DNA of 64,000 nucleotides from CAZOLI01 sp964580675 (GCA_964580675.1 CAZOLI010000009.1:27623-91622), one strand, 5' to 3'. Positions 53,616-62,972 are shown, counted from the stretch's first letter. The notes: a model not told the origin generated them from the sequence alone. Program-made: numbers and translations.

Positions 53616-54854
53616 ATGAAGAATTCAAACGAATCAGACAATTCCGAGAAAAAGTCCCTTCTCACCGTACAAATTGAGGAATATACCTCCCGGTACCTCG
53701 GACGGGACTCCTCGGGGGAGAAGCCCGTACTCGTTCCGGGAAGCATTCCCGGCGAACGGATCCGGGCCCGACCCATTCACGAAAACAGCGACCGGATCCT
53801 GGCATTGCCCGAAGAAGTCCTCGAACCCTCCGAACATCGAACGGAACCACAATGCCGCCACTTCGTCGAGTGCGCCGGATGCCAGTTACAGCACGTGCAG
53901 TACGAACACCAGCTGGCATTAAAAAAGAAGCGGCTTCTTGAACACTTCGAGAAAAACACGCACGACCTGGAGGTGTCGTTCGAAAACATAATTCCCTGTC
54001 CATCCCCCTATGGCTACCGGAACCGGATCAGCGTTCACGGTCCGGGTGAACCCGGCTTCTGGAAGGTGGAGGGACGGGAAATTCTTCAAAACAGCGAATG
54101 TCCAATCTGTGTACCGGAACTGGAAAACCGGCTGAAGGAACTGCGGGCCGAATCCTTTGGGTCTTTTTTGAACAGAAATATCGAGAACGTCCGGCTTCGT
54201 GCGAGCAGCACGGGGGAGGTCTTCTCGTCGATCGAAAATCCCGATGCCCGGGAACGGGAAATCACCTGGTTAACGGAGGAGGTCACGGATCCGTCCACCG
54301 GGGAGACCATTTTATTTGACGTGCCGGCAAGAGCATTCTGGCAGGCCAATACACCGATGGTCTCCATACTGGCCGATCGGGTGGTCGGCTTCGTGGAGGA
54401 ACGAGACCCGGAATTTTTGCTTGACGCATACTGCGGGGTCGGGGTCTTTTCCATTCTCTGTGCTCCGTTCGCCAACCGGGTGCTCGGTATAGAAAACGAC
54501 GATCCCTCGGTGACGGGAGCACGGAAAACGAGGGACCGGGTGAAGCGAGATCACGTGGAATTCAAACACGGCAAAACGGAACGGTACATCAACCGGGTCC
54601 TCGTCGAAGCCCCCCTCGACAGCACCACCGTCGTCGTCGATCCGCCCCGGGATGGACTGCGAAAGATCGTGATCAAATACCTGCTTGATAACGGTCCCGA
54701 CCAGCTTGTGTATGTAAGCTGCAACCCGGACAGCCTGTCCCGAAACATCAACAAATTATGCCGGGACACATACCGGATTGACACCCTGATCGGACTGGAT
54801 CTGTTCCCTCAAACCCGTCACCTGGAGTGTGTGGCCAACCTGATCAAACGGTAG
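53616..54854 (+). CDS. RlmD/TrmA-type 23S rRNA (uracil-5) methyltransferase
   Basis: 412 residues from the ATG at 53616; an earlier ATG at 53592 is less likely. A TRAM domain (about 15-60) is followed by an Fe-S-type Cys set (C-R-H-F-V-E-C-A-G-C, plus a later Cys), then the SAM domain with D-A-Y-C-G-V-G-V-F, V-V-D-P-P-R-D-G-L and Y-V-S-C-N-P with the nucleophilic Cys in the last motif. These enzymes methylate U at C5 in 23S rRNA (RlmC/RlmD) or tRNA; the exact site cannot be told. It is divergent from the S9 peptidase gene. Confidence 0.9.
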   Translation: MKNSNESDNSEKKSLLTVQIEEYTSRYLGRDSSGEKPVLVPGSIPGERIRARPIHENSDRILALPEEVLEPSEHRTEPQCRHFVECAGCQLQHVQYEHQLALKKKRLLEHFEKNTHDLEVSFENIIPCPSPYGYRNRISVHGPGEPGFWKVEGREILQNSECPICVPELENRLKELRAESFGSFLNRNIENVRLRASSTGEVFSSIENPDAREREITWLTEEVTDPSTGETILFDVPARAFWQANTPMVSILADRVVGFVEERDPEFLLDAYCGVGVFSILCAPFANRVLGIENDDPSVTGARKTRDRVKRDHVEFKHGKTERYINRVLVEAPLDSTTVVVDPPRDGLRKIVIKYLLDNGPDQLVYVSCNPDSLSRNINKLCRDTYRIDTLIGLDLFPQTRHLECVANLIKR

Positions 54855-54891
54855 GGAGAGATTCACCTCGTTGGTCCACAGGAAACGGGGG

Positions 54892-55158
54892 TTATGATTC
54901 GGAACCTTCGTTTTCGTGCGAAGGATCTCCGACCTCCCGCATCTCCTTCACGGCCTCGGTCACTTCATCAAGAATTTCTTCGTCAAAATGACGAAGAACG
55001 CGGTCCTGCAGCGTTCCGGAAAGGAACTCGTCGTGTGTGCAATAATCCGTCCTGTTCTGGTGAGAGTGACCGAGATGAGTCCCGACGGCAACGGCGTCCG
55101 GATGCACCTGAACAAAATTCGTTCGGTTTCCCTGCTGTTTCTCCCAGTTCGTTTTCAT
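54892..55158 (-). CDS. Small protein of unknown function
   Basis: 88 residues, His- and Glu-rich, with F-D-E-E-I-L-D-E-V-T-E-A-V-K-E-M as a likely amphipathic helix and an acidic C-terminus. It lies 53 bp after the aldo/keto reductase gene on the same strand, and the opposite frames look less coding-like. No family is recognised and there is no clear ribosome-binding site, so it may not be a real gene. Confidence 0.45.
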   Translation of the reverse strand: MKTNWEKQQGNRTNFVQVHPDAVAVGTHLGHSHQNRTDYCTHDEFLSGTLQDRVLRHFDEEILDEVTEAVKEMREVGDPSHENEGSES

Positions 55159-55211
55159 GATCCGGAGTCCGGCGGTAAGAACGATCGTTCGGATGGAGAG
55201 AGCGCGAAGGA

Positions 55212-56090
55212 TCAGACACCGGACTCGGTGGCCCGGTCAATGCGCTCCACCTCGTCGTCGGTGAGTTCCAGCTCCACGGCCGGGATCGAGTCTTCCACGC
55301 TCGGTACCCGGCTGGCTCCTGGAATCGGAACAACGACGGGAGATTTCGCGCGTAGCCAGCCGAGAACCAGTCGCTGCTCTGAAATGTTTTTCTCGTCGGC
55401 CAGGGCCGCTATTCCGTCAAACGCATCCAGATCCTTCGCACGCGACCGGCCACCAAGCGGGCTGTGGGGAAGAAACGTGATGCCTTCCTCTTCACAATAC
55501 GACAGCACCCCACTTTCCTCGGGTTGTCGGTGAAACGGGCTGTACTGATTTTGAACCGACACCACGTCCACGATGTCCCGGGCCTCCTTGATCTCGTCAA
55601 CGGAGAAGTTGGAAACCCCCACGTGTTCAATCAATCCATTTTCCGCGGCTTCCTGCACCGGCTTCAGTGATTCCTGTATTTCGAATTCCGGATCGGGGGC
55701 GTGGAATTGCCATAGAGGTATTGGTCGTTCCCCGCCCAGGGCTTCGTGACTCCGCCGAATCGCATCCCGCAGGTGATCGGGATCCCCGTTTCGAACCCAG
55801 TCGCCGTCCGGCCGCATCAATCCGCCCTTGGTCGCAACCACCACGTCCGAGGTGTCTTCGGCATACTGATCAAGGGCCTTCGCAATGACTTTTTCGTTGT
55901 GATGCTTGTCCGATTCATCCCTGCAATACGAATCCGCCGTGTCGATAAGCGTGACGCCGAGATCCAGCGCACGATGGATCACGTCGATGGCCTGGTCTTC
56001 CGGTGGCCTGCCCGAGATCGACAGTGGCATCGCCCCGAGACCAATGGCACTGATCTCACGATCCGTACCGTTTAGCTCCGTTGTGTTCAT
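55212..56090 (-). CDS. Aldo/keto reductase
   Basis: 292 residues from the ATG at 56090, with GGGGGAG 7 nt upstream; an ATG at 56105 is an alternative. The TIM-barrel family marks are G-L-G-A-M-P, L-I-D-T-A-D-S-Y with catalytic Asp and Tyr, A-T-K-G-G-L (catalytic Lys), and a later Q-N-Q-Y-S-P. The usual catalytic His is replaced by Phe-His in W-Q-F-H. It reduces carbonyls with NADPH; the substrate is unknown. The gene seems monocistronic apart from the small gene behind it. Confidence 0.9.
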   Translation of the reverse strand: MNTTELNGTDREISAIGLGAMPLSISGRPPEDQAIDVIHRALDLGVTLIDTADSYCRDESDKHHNEKVIAKALDQYAEDTSDVVVATKGGLMRPDGDWVRNGDPDHLRDAIRRSHEALGGERPIPLWQFHAPDPEFEIQESLKPVQEAAENGLIEHVGVSNFSVDEIKEARDIVDVVSVQNQYSPFHRQPEESGVLSYCEEEGITFLPHSPLGGRSRAKDLDAFDGIAALADEKNISEQRLVLGWLRAKSPVVVPIPGASRVPSVEDSIPAVELELTDDEVERIDRATESGV

Positions 56091-56233
56091 GATTTTCTCC
56101 CCCATTTTATGAAGTAATCAGGTGCCTTAAATAACGATTACAATCCTACGACACATACCGTTTTTGTTCAAACGAAAAATTATGAAAGGAGGTTTTGCTT
56201 GTAATTACAAGAATATGCCACCGTTTGCAAAAT

Positions 56234-56905
56234 TTACTGGAAATACAGCAGCCCGTACAGAACCGGCCACAGAAACACCACGAAAAACCAGTACATCCTG
56301 CAGAGCCGAATAGAAACATGATCTCTGGCCGTGTACGATCCCCGGATCGACTGAAACACACAGTACAGCAAAAACGATAAACCGCCCGTTACGTGCAGGG
56401 CGTGCGCACCGATGATGGTGTAAAAAAGAGCACCGAACACGCTGGTCTCAGCCCGCAGGCCGTGGGAAAGAAGCCGGGCCCACTCCACACCCTGCACCCC
56501 AACAAAAGTCGTGCCGGCCACGGCGGTGACAGCCATCCACTTCCAGAGACCGGAAACGTTGTTCTCACGGATTGAAGCGTACCCCTTCTGCATGAAGTAC
56601 GCACTGAAAAGAAGCAACATCGTGTTTGCGGCCGTTACGGCCACGGGGAGCTGAAGTCCCTCCGGCAACCAGTAGTTCCCGGCCAGTGGCGTTCGTCCCT
56701 GCACACCGCATAGCAGAAGCACGTTGCTGTTTTCCAGTTCGCTCGCCGATGCGGCCGTGTTGATTTTGGCCAGAATAAAATACGTGAACAGCAGGCCGGC
56801 GAAGAACATGGCCTCCGCAAGGAGGAACAACCACATCCCAAGAACACCGGCCTCTCGCCTCTGGTGTTTCCGCCGCTTTTTGCGCGCCAGTTCTTCCGTT
56901 TCCAT
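56234..56905 (-). CDS. Cytochrome c oxidase subunit III-type protein
   Basis: 223 residues with about five hydrophobic segments after a basic, positive-inside N-terminus. W-L-F-L-L-A-E-A-M-F-F-A-G-L (first helix with the conserved Glu), then G-A-H-A-L-H-V near the fifth helix and R-M-Y-W-F-F-V-V-F-L-W-P-V-L-Y near the end are subunit III features. It is part of a heme-copper oxidase; subunits I and II are not in the window. It lies 8 bp downstream of the SCO gene. Confidence 0.87.
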   Translation of the reverse strand: METEELARKKRRKHQRREAGVLGMWLFLLAEAMFFAGLLFTYFILAKINTAASASELENSNVLLLCGVQGRTPLAGNYWLPEGLQLPVAVTAANTMLLLFSAYFMQKGYASIRENNVSGLWKWMAVTAVAGTTFVGVQGVEWARLLSHGLRAETSVFGALFYTIIGAHALHVTGGLSFLLYCVFQSIRGSYTARDHVSIRLCRMYWFFVVFLWPVLYGLLYFQ

Positions 56906-56913
56906 TCGTGTGT

Positions 56914-57606
56914 TTAAGAGGACTGCGTACCACGTTCTTTGGATTCGGAAACAACGTCCTTCAGGTCCTTCAACACTTCGTAAACGGACCAGCTGGCACT
57001 CCGGTACGCCCGGGCAATTTTGCCACCGGGCTCGATGACGTACAGGCGAAGGTTGTGCTGCAGTTTCCGCTCCCTCTTCGTTTCCTTCGCCTTGATCTCA
57101 AACCATTCCGTAACGGTTTCCACCTGTTCGGGTTTTCCTGTGAGAAATGTCCAGTTCCGGAACTGCACGTCATAATTTTGCCCGTACGCCTTCAGAACTT
57201 CCGGCCCGTCGCGCTTCGGGTCAAACGTGATACTAACAAACTGAACACGATCGGCAAAATCATGGCTCGCCACCTTCTCCTGCAGGGTTGCCATTTTCTT
57301 CGTCATCAATGGACACATGTCTGCATCGGGACAGTTCGTGTATATAAACCCCACAACCAGTGCCTGCCCGTCCCATTGATCAAACGAAACGGCCTTGCCC
57401 TCCTGGTTAATCAATTCCACGTCCGGAACGTCCCCGATCTCCTGATCCAGCAGATCTGTGTCACTGTCAGTCAGTTCAATTCGGGCGCCCTCCGGCGTGT
57501 GGGACCGGCCGCACGAAACCGGTAAGGCTATACCTGTAACCAGAAGAAGAACACAGAAGAGTCGAAACTCGAATCGCCCCGTTCTCACGAAATTGTTACT
57601 GTCCAT
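56914..57606 (-). CDS. SCO1/SenC-family copper chaperone lipoprotein
   Basis: 230 residues from the ATG at 57606; the frame is open to 57708 but only the ATG at 57606 gives a proper lipoprotein signal (P-V-S-C, Cys32). The thioredoxin-like core has Y-T-N-C92-P-D-A-D-M-C98, a C-x5-C copper site instead of the usual C-x3-C, with the third ligand His184 in L-Q-H-N-L. Such variants are seen in some bacterial SCO proteins. It should deliver copper to the CuA site of the oxidase, matching the subunit III gene 8 bp downstream. Its start overlaps the cysteine dioxygenase gene by 11 bp. Confidence 0.88.
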   Translation of the reverse strand: MDSNNFVRTGRFEFRLFCVLLLVTGIALPVSCGRSHTPEGARIELTDSDTDLLDQEIGDVPDVELINQEGKAVSFDQWDGQALVVGFIYTNCPDADMCPLMTKKMATLQEKVASHDFADRVQFVSITFDPKRDGPEVLKAYGQNYDVQFRNWTFLTGKPEQVETVTEWFEIKAKETKRERKLQHNLRLYVIEPGGKIARAYRSASWSVYEVLKDLKDVVSESKERGTQSS

Positions 57607-58222
57607 TACTCCCGCTCTCCGGTCTCGCCCCCGGAATGATCGACGTGTAATCAAGCGATTTTCGTTCCCTTCGGTAACCCGCACCCTTTTTCCTCGGATA
57701 GAATGCATGACAGTGCGTCATCTCCCCGGCGTATACGTGAATGGTCACGGCTTTCTGATCGAAGGTGTTATTGATTTCGTGGTATTCGAAGGGGGGAATA
57801 AGTGCTCCGGCATCACCGAGCCCGGAAATCACCTCCGATTGTTCCTCAAATTGTAGAACGTCCTCCTCTTTGCTGTCGTTCTGAAGTTCGTACGACGTTA
57901 CTTCAATCTGTCCGCTGTAAACACACTCCACACACCACGTGCCCGCATGATCGTGCAGCGGGGTTCCCTGCCCGGGAGCCCAGACCATCAGAAGCACGGA
58001 ATACCGGCCCTCCGGATCCAGGTGCAGGAGGTGGCGTGCGTATTCCTCCCGGTCGGTCTGCAAATATTGTTCGTCAACCAGCCTGTCTCCCCGCTCAACC
58101 GTCTGGCTGAGGACACTCTTGACGTTCTCACACCGGATGTCGTCATCCTCGTAGTCCACCGCGGAATCAAGGCGCCGAATTAATTCCCGGCGAACCGCTC
58201 GGGAACCGGACGTGGAAGCCAT
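57596..58222 (-). CDS. Cysteine dioxygenase
   Basis: 208 residues. The cupin iron ligands His90, His92 and His148 are in P-L-H-D-H-A-G and F-E-Y-H-E. Cys97 and Tyr164 match the crosslinked pair of mammalian cysteine dioxygenase, His162 matches its active-site His, and C-H-A-F at 170-173 fits as well. The enzyme oxidises cysteine to cysteine sulfinate with O2, using non-heme iron; thus the organism uses oxygen. Related 3-mercaptopropionate dioxygenases cannot be fully excluded. It is the first gene of a cysteine dioxygenase-SCO-CoxIII operon. Confidence 0.88.
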   Translation of the reverse strand: MASTSGSRAVRRELIRRLDSAVDYEDDDIRCENVKSVLSQTVERGDRLVDEQYLQTDREEYARHLLHLDPEGRYSVLLMVWAPGQGTPLHDHAGTWCVECVYSGQIEVTSYELQNDSKEEDVLQFEEQSEVISGLGDAGALIPPFEYHEINNTFDQKAVTIHVYAGEMTHCHAFYPRKKGAGYRRERKSLDYTSIIPGARPESGSNGQ

Positions 58223-58719
58223 CAGTTACCTCCTGGCATTACGCGAATCCAACGGTCAATACCCGGGTGATGCAAACCAAATCCCGAAGGTTACATATGG
58301 AATGGTACCGTACTCGAAACGGGGTAATTTTTCAATATTCGGAAGCGTGGATCCGGAACCCGCGAATACACCTCCATCCGGAATAATACGATGTTCCCCT
58401 CATATCGTCCCATCATGATCGTTTACCGGGAAAGACCAGGACCCGACCATGAAGAAAAATATGCTTTTACCGAGGACGGCCGTCGACATATCGAACACCT
58501 CCCTGCTGAGGTATAAGATCACATTTCGAAATATCCTGCTCATCGGTGAATCCCGTCCGGGTGGTGCTCCCGCGCCGGGGGAAAATTCATCCTGAATGTT
58601 TTGTATTTAGCCAAACCTATTTGAATTCGCTCGACAAAATTGAACCTTTCCTCGTCATTTTCGTTATATAAACTCTTCCCACAGATAAATCACGAAAAAA
58701 CAATTTAAATATCAAAAAT
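58223..58719. other. Intergenic region between divergent genes
   Basis: About 500 bp between cysteine dioxygenase and the secreted unknown. The best small frame is 58391-58516 (+, 41 residues, M-F-P-S-Y-R-P start), with no family and no good ribosome-binding site. AT content rises towards 58720. No RNA motif, repeat or strong promoter was recognised. Confidence 0.45.
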
Positions 58720-60120
58720 ATGAATTCCCGAATAGCCCTGCTTATCTCAACCCTTTCATTTCTCTTTTTCCTACCGTGTTTTCCGATCAGTGGACAGGAA
58801 ACGGATTCGCGTTCGGGGGAGCCGGTGCCGAACCGGCAGGTTCGGAAACTCGTCGAGAAGCTCTCGCTAAAAGGCCTGAAGACGCGGAAAAAAGCCCAGA
58901 ACAAACTGCGAAACATGGCCACCCGCCGTCCGGACGTGACCCGGACACTCTGGCAAATTCGCGCCTCCCACGATAATCCGGAAGTCCGGAAACGACTGTC
59001 CGACCTCATTTCACACGCCCGCCGCCGCCACTACGCCCATGACCGGGACGACCGAAACCCGTTCCTCCATACCGTACCCGTTCCGGAGGCGGAAGAGCAC
59101 CGAAATGAATTAAGAAAACGGTTGCGACAGTTGGATGTATTAAAAAACCATTCCTGGTCCGATTTGTTTTCGAAACAGAAAACAGGAGAACGTCCCGGTC
59201 CAGAACTCCAGAGATTTGGGAATCGGGTGCCTCTGTTGAATGCCCTCATGGTGTCCGGCGTCCAGCTGGAAGATCTTCTTTCCGGGAAAAACACCATCAA
59301 TCTCCCGACCGGGCCCGACCGGAAATACATCTTCCTGCCCGGAGGTTCCTTTTCCGTTGGACTTCGTTCCTGGAACTCCGACCGGCGGACGGGGGTTGTC
59401 GTGGAAACGGCGTACCTGAACGACCGGCACCTGACCGGAGGGGACGAACGAACGGCGCCCTACCATCATTGGCGAATTGCGTCCGTAAATCGGAAGAAGA
59501 AATCCCGCCCTCCGGAACGCTGTAATAGACACAGTCCGGAACAGGTTTTTCTTCCCGGGGCCGATACCGGTGACTTCATTGAAGTCACCATCGCCGGCGA
59601 AGCCCGGATGCTCCGGAAAAAGAAAGTGGTGTTTGAGAACCCGGAGAACGGACAGGTGAAACGAAAAAACAAAACGACTGTAACACTTTCATGGCCGTTT
59701 GTAGAACTGAAAACCTCGCCAACACCCTTCGACCTCAGAAATCGCATCCTGAAAAGGGAAGACGTTTCGGTCACGTGGAAGTCCTGTCACGAGGATCACC
59801 AACTCAAATATACGTCCATCGGACCGGGAGCAGATAGTGGATATTGCGGATTTGGATCACCGCACGAAACGTGGTGCGGTTGCAACCGAAAAAATCCAAT
59901 TCCATATGCAGACCCCGAGATGGATCTGAGCCGAACCAAAACCGTAACCCTCTCCTTAAGCGACGAACGCGGAAAGAAGATGCTGGACCACATGGACACC
60001 ATTACCGTGGAGTTCTACGAACCGGTCCGAATTCCCTTCCGGAAGACCATTCGGTTTAACACCCTCGAGAAATACATTCCCGAGAAATCCCGGATCAAAC
60101 AGAAACCACGGGATGCCTAA
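58720..60120 (+). CDS. Secreted protein of unknown function
   Basis: 466 residues. A clear signal peptide (about 1-26, ending near I-S-G-Q) is followed by a basic helical segment (about 37-105, possibly HEAT-like: L-R-N-M-A-T-R-R-P-D) and then a long beta-type region with W-N-S-D, Cys-containing motifs and F-V-E-L-K-T. Pairs of Cys at about residues 357-390 (S-C-H, Y-C-G-F, W-C-G-C) may bind metal or form disulfides. No family is recognised. The gene converges with dprA, 19 bp away. Confidence 0.7.
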   Translation: MNSRIALLISTLSFLFFLPCFPISGQETDSRSGEPVPNRQVRKLVEKLSLKGLKTRKKAQNKLRNMATRRPDVTRTLWQIRASHDNPEVRKRLSDLISHARRRHYAHDRDDRNPFLHTVPVPEAEEHRNELRKRLRQLDVLKNHSWSDLFSKQKTGERPGPELQRFGNRVPLLNALMVSGVQLEDLLSGKNTINLPTGPDRKYIFLPGGSFSVGLRSWNSDRRTGVVVETAYLNDRHLTGGDERTAPYHHWRIASVNRKKKSRPPERCNRHSPEQVFLPGADTGDFIEVTIAGEARMLRKKKVVFENPENGQVKRKNKTTVTLSWPFVELKTSPTPFDLRNRILKREDVSVTWKSCHEDHQLKYTSIGPGADSGYCGFGSPHETWCGCNRKNPIPYADPEMDLSRTKTVTLSLSDERGKKMLDHMDTITVEFYEPVRIPFRKTIRFNTLEKYIPEKSRIKQKPRDA

Positions 60121-60139
60121 CCCGGAATCAACCCGGCCG

Positions 60140-61276
60140 TTACGATCGCACGAACGTTTTCCCCGGCAACTGCTCGACGAGTCCGCGAATTTCCATTTTC
60201 GTGAGGGCACTCGCAATAGTGTTACCGGGAATATCCATTCGTTCGGCAAGTTCGTCAATTGTCACCGGATCCGACGATAACTCGCCGAATATTTTTTCCT
60301 CCACCTCGGACGCGAGTTCAGGTTCACGGCCTTGGACCTCCGTTTCATTTGCCTGTTCCCGATCCTCTTCCTGCAATTCCACGTATCCCTGCAGTTCCTC
60401 GAGGATGTCCTCCACGTCCATCACCAGTTTCGCCCCTTCCTGGATCAGGTTGTTGGTGCCCTGGCTTTTCGGGGAATCCACGTTGCCCGGCAGGGCAAAC
60501 ACCTCCCGGTTCTGGTCGAGGGCCAAATCCACCGTAATCAACGCTCCACTCCGGGAGGGGGCTTCCACCACCAGCACCCCCATGGACAAACCCGAAATAA
60601 TGCGATTTCGCTGGGGAAAATTGCTGGAGTCGGGAGGGGTATCGAGAGGAAGTTCACTCACGACGGCCCCATGGTCCCCGTCCAGTATTTCCTCCACCAG
60701 TTCCTCGTTTTCGCGAGGATAAATGTTCTTCAACCCGCTACCGAGCACGGCTATGGTTCGGCCGTTTGCCTGGAGGGTCCCCTTGTGAGCGGCGGTGTCA
60801 ATGCCGCGCGCGAGACCGCTGACCACCGTGATACCCCGGTAAGCAAGCATGGACGCAAACCGCTTCGCCTGTTTGGTACCGTAGTGTGTACAGCCCCTTG
60901 TGCCGACGACCGCGAGCGCAAACCGGTCCCGGTCCGACAGATCCCCCATCACGGACAGCACAGCCGGTGGATCGTGAACCGTTTTGAGGAGGGAAGGATA
61001 CGCCGGTTCCTGGATGGTAAGCAGCTGAAGCCCCATGTCACGGGCCTCCTCGAACTCCCGCTCGCCGCCCCCCTCCTCGAGGAGTTCCTGAAGGCGAACG
61101 GCAATCTGATCCCCGATGCCGTCGATTCGCCGCCACGCGCCCGGTCCGGCGTCGAGAAAGTCCCGGGCGGTGTCGAACTGATTAAGAATACGCCGGAAAA
61201 TCTTGCCCCCGATGCCCGGCACCATGTTCAGAGATACCTGAGCTATTTTTTCGTCCTCATCGAGTTGCTCGGCCAT
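60140..61276 (-). CDS. dprA: DNA-processing protein DprA (Smf)
   Basis: 378 residues, normal for DprA. An N-terminal helix-hairpin-helix-like region (V-P-G-I-G-G-K-I and I-D-G-I-G-D-Q-I) precedes the Rossmann-like core: V-V-G-T-R-G-C-T-H-Y-G, S-G-L-A-R-G-I-D-T-A-A-H, F-P-Q-R-N-R-I-I-S-G-L and S-G-A-L-I-T-V. A C-terminal winged-helix (DprA_WH) domain follows. DprA loads RecA on incoming single-stranded DNA during natural transformation. Other competence genes are not in the window. It lies 33 bp downstream of the thiD-thiN gene. Confidence 0.93.
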   Translation of the reverse strand: MAEQLDEDEKIAQVSLNMVPGIGGKIFRRILNQFDTARDFLDAGPGAWRRIDGIGDQIAVRLQELLEEGGGEREFEEARDMGLQLLTIQEPAYPSLLKTVHDPPAVLSVMGDLSDRDRFALAVVGTRGCTHYGTKQAKRFASMLAYRGITVVSGLARGIDTAAHKGTLQANGRTIAVLGSGLKNIYPRENEELVEEILDGDHGAVVSELPLDTPPDSSNFPQRNRIISGLSMGVLVVEAPSRSGALITVDLALDQNREVFALPGNVDSPKSQGTNNLIQEGAKLVMDVEDILEELQGYVELQEEDREQANETEVQGREPELASEVEEKIFGELSSDPVTIDELAERMDIPGNTIASALTKMEIRGLVEQLPGKTFVRS

Positions 61277-61309
61277 GAGATGTCCCCCTGAATTTTGTGT
61301 AGTGTATGT

Positions 61310-62710
61310 TTATTCCGCGTCGTCGTAATTCCGGGAGATAAGTCGCACTTTCTTCACCACCTCGGCCGGATCAGTACCAAGCACACGAACCATGGCTTCC
61401 TTTCCGATGGCCCCCCGGTCAAAAATGACATCCGGCAGCCGGCCCTCATTCTTTTCGTACGTCTGTTCGACCGCGAACGGAATCGATTGTCCCTCCTCAT
61501 CCCGAATTTCCACCGGTTCGCTGTCCCGGTTGTGCTCGAACACCTCCAGCCCGCCGGCCCGTGCCGCTCGAACCACGTCCTCGTCGTACCGGATGTTCAG
61601 CGCGGAACGAACGTCCGTTCCGAGCTGAATCGCGGAGAGAACGAGTCGTCCCATGTGTTCCGTGGCACCGGCTGTGGGTTGATCCAGCACCCGGAAACCG
61701 TCCTCAAATTTGATAATTCGCCCCGGAAACCCCACGACGTCCTGCAGGAACAGCGCCCCGTCAAACGTGTAGGCAAAATTCGACTGCACCTCCGGAATAA
61801 ACTCCCCGAAGTTCATGTGTCGCAGTTCCTGAACGGCCGACGACAGAGCGCGCTGTACTTTGTTCATCTCCATCGCCCGAAACTTGCCCCAGGCAGGCTC
61901 CACACACCCGGCTTCCTCACCGACCGGTGCGCCCCATCGAATGGCTTCGGTGATGAAATTCTTCGCCCGCTCCACGGACTCGTTCAGGGACCGTTCCATC
62001 GCCATGTTGGCCGCTATCGCCGAGGAAAACGCACATCCGGACCCGTGGCGCGTGTCCCGGTTAATCCGGGGTGCTTCCGTCTTCCAGATGTTGCCTTCGT
62101 ACGCAAGCACGTCCACGGCTTCTCCCTCAAGGTGTCCTCCCTTCAACACCACTGCCGCGTCATATTCCTTACTCAGGGAGGCGGCGGCGTCCTCCATCTC
62201 GACGAGCTCCGATATGTCCTCGCGAAGAATCACCTCAGCCTCGTGAATGTTTGGCGTGATCACGTTCGCAAGCGGAAGCATCTGCTCGATCAGCGTCTTC
62301 TTTGCTTTGTCCTTGAGCAGCGGGTCCCCGCTCTGGGCCACCATGACCGGATCCACCACGACGTTCGACAGATTATGCTCCTGAAGGGTCTCCGACACGG
62401 CTTCAATGATGGAGGAGGACGAAAGCATGCCCGTTTTCACGGCTCGGATCTGATAGTCCTCCGCCGACGAGCGAATCTGATTCTTTACGAATTCCGTGTC
62501 CACGTCCCGTATGGCCTGTACGCCCGTGCTGTTCTGAGCCGTCAACGAGGTAATGGCCGATACGCCGTGCACCCCGTAAAAACTGAATGTCTTCAGGTCG
62601 GCCTGAACCCCCGCGCCTCCTCCGGAATCCGATCCGGCGATCGTCAGGGCCACGACACGATCCTGGTAATTGAGATCGAACGAATCCGCCTGCTGCTGAT
62701 CCATTTCCAT
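61310..62710 (-). CDS. ThiD-ThiN fusion (HMP-P kinase / thiamine-phosphate synthase)
   Basis: 466 residues from the ATG at 62710; a TTG at 62761 would add 17 residues. The N-terminal ~265 residues are ThiD: A-L-T-I-A-G-S-D-S-G-G-G-A-G, L-T-A-Q-N-S-T-G-V and the H-G-S-G-C-A-F-S-S-A-I-A catalytic block. The C-terminal ~180 residues match ThiN, a thiamine-phosphate synthase unrelated to ThiE, most often found fused to ThiD in archaea. Together they would phosphorylate HMP and join it to the thiazole. Only a perfect -10 box on the minus strand (62815-62810) was seen upstream; no TPP riboswitch is visible. Confidence 0.86.
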   Translation of the reverse strand: MEMDQQQADSFDLNYQDRVVALTIAGSDSGGGAGVQADLKTFSFYGVHGVSAITSLTAQNSTGVQAIRDVDTEFVKNQIRSSAEDYQIRAVKTGMLSSSSIIEAVSETLQEHNLSNVVVDPVMVAQSGDPLLKDKAKKTLIEQMLPLANVITPNIHEAEVILREDISELVEMEDAAASLSKEYDAAVVLKGGHLEGEAVDVLAYEGNIWKTEAPRINRDTRHGSGCAFSSAIAANMAMERSLNESVERAKNFITEAIRWGAPVGEEAGCVEPAWGKFRAMEMNKVQRALSSAVQELRHMNFGEFIPEVQSNFAYTFDGALFLQDVVGFPGRIIKFEDGFRVLDQPTAGATEHMGRLVLSAIQLGTDVRSALNIRYDEDVVRAARAGGLEVFEHNRDSEPVEIRDEEGQSIPFAVEQTYEKNEGRLPDVIFDRGAIGKEAMVRVLGTDPAEVVKKVRLISRNYDDAE

Positions 62711-62925
62711 AATTTGGTTCGTTCCGAATTCAGAAAGAAAAATATATTTCGGATGATTCAATCATCATTACCGATCCCCGCAACCTGCTCCCTTCACTGA
62801 AAGGAGGACATTATACGAAAATGAAGTACCATTTTTGAGCATCATTTTCACGATTCGTACGACGCAAGCAACAACACATCCCGATCCCCACCCTTGTTTA
62901 TTTCAGCCGGTCATCCCGCTATCCT

Positions 62926-62931
62926 TATAAT
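62926..62931 (+). promoter_or_regulatory. Possible -10 element for selC
   Basis: A perfect TATAAT lies 57 bp upstream of the tRNA-Sec 5' end. A convincing -35 is missing (TCAGCC at 17-bp spacing), so this is only suggestive. Confidence 0.3.
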
Positions 62932-62950
62932 ATATGGAAGACCCCGTATA

Positions 62951-62972
62951 AACCGAACCAAATGGTTCGGTT
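62951..62972 (+). repeat. Perfect hairpin upstream of selC
   Basis: AACCGAACC and GGTTCGGTT form a 9-bp stem with an AAAT loop, 15 nt before the tRNA-Sec gene. It has no T-tract, so it is not a standard terminator; it could help define the tRNA precursor 5' end. Confidence 0.5.

Noticed and set aside
53510..53776. 89-residue extension of the S9 peptidase
   Set aside because: It overlaps the divergent methyltransferase start and is not protein-like; the propeller begins right after the ATG at 53509.
58391..58516. 41-codon frame between cysteine dioxygenase and the secreted unknown
   Set aside because: Short, no ribosome-binding site and no recognisable family; kept only as a remark.
62711..62820. 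Possible TPP riboswitch before thiD-thiN
   Set aside because: The conserved CUGAGA and downstream core are absent on the minus strand.
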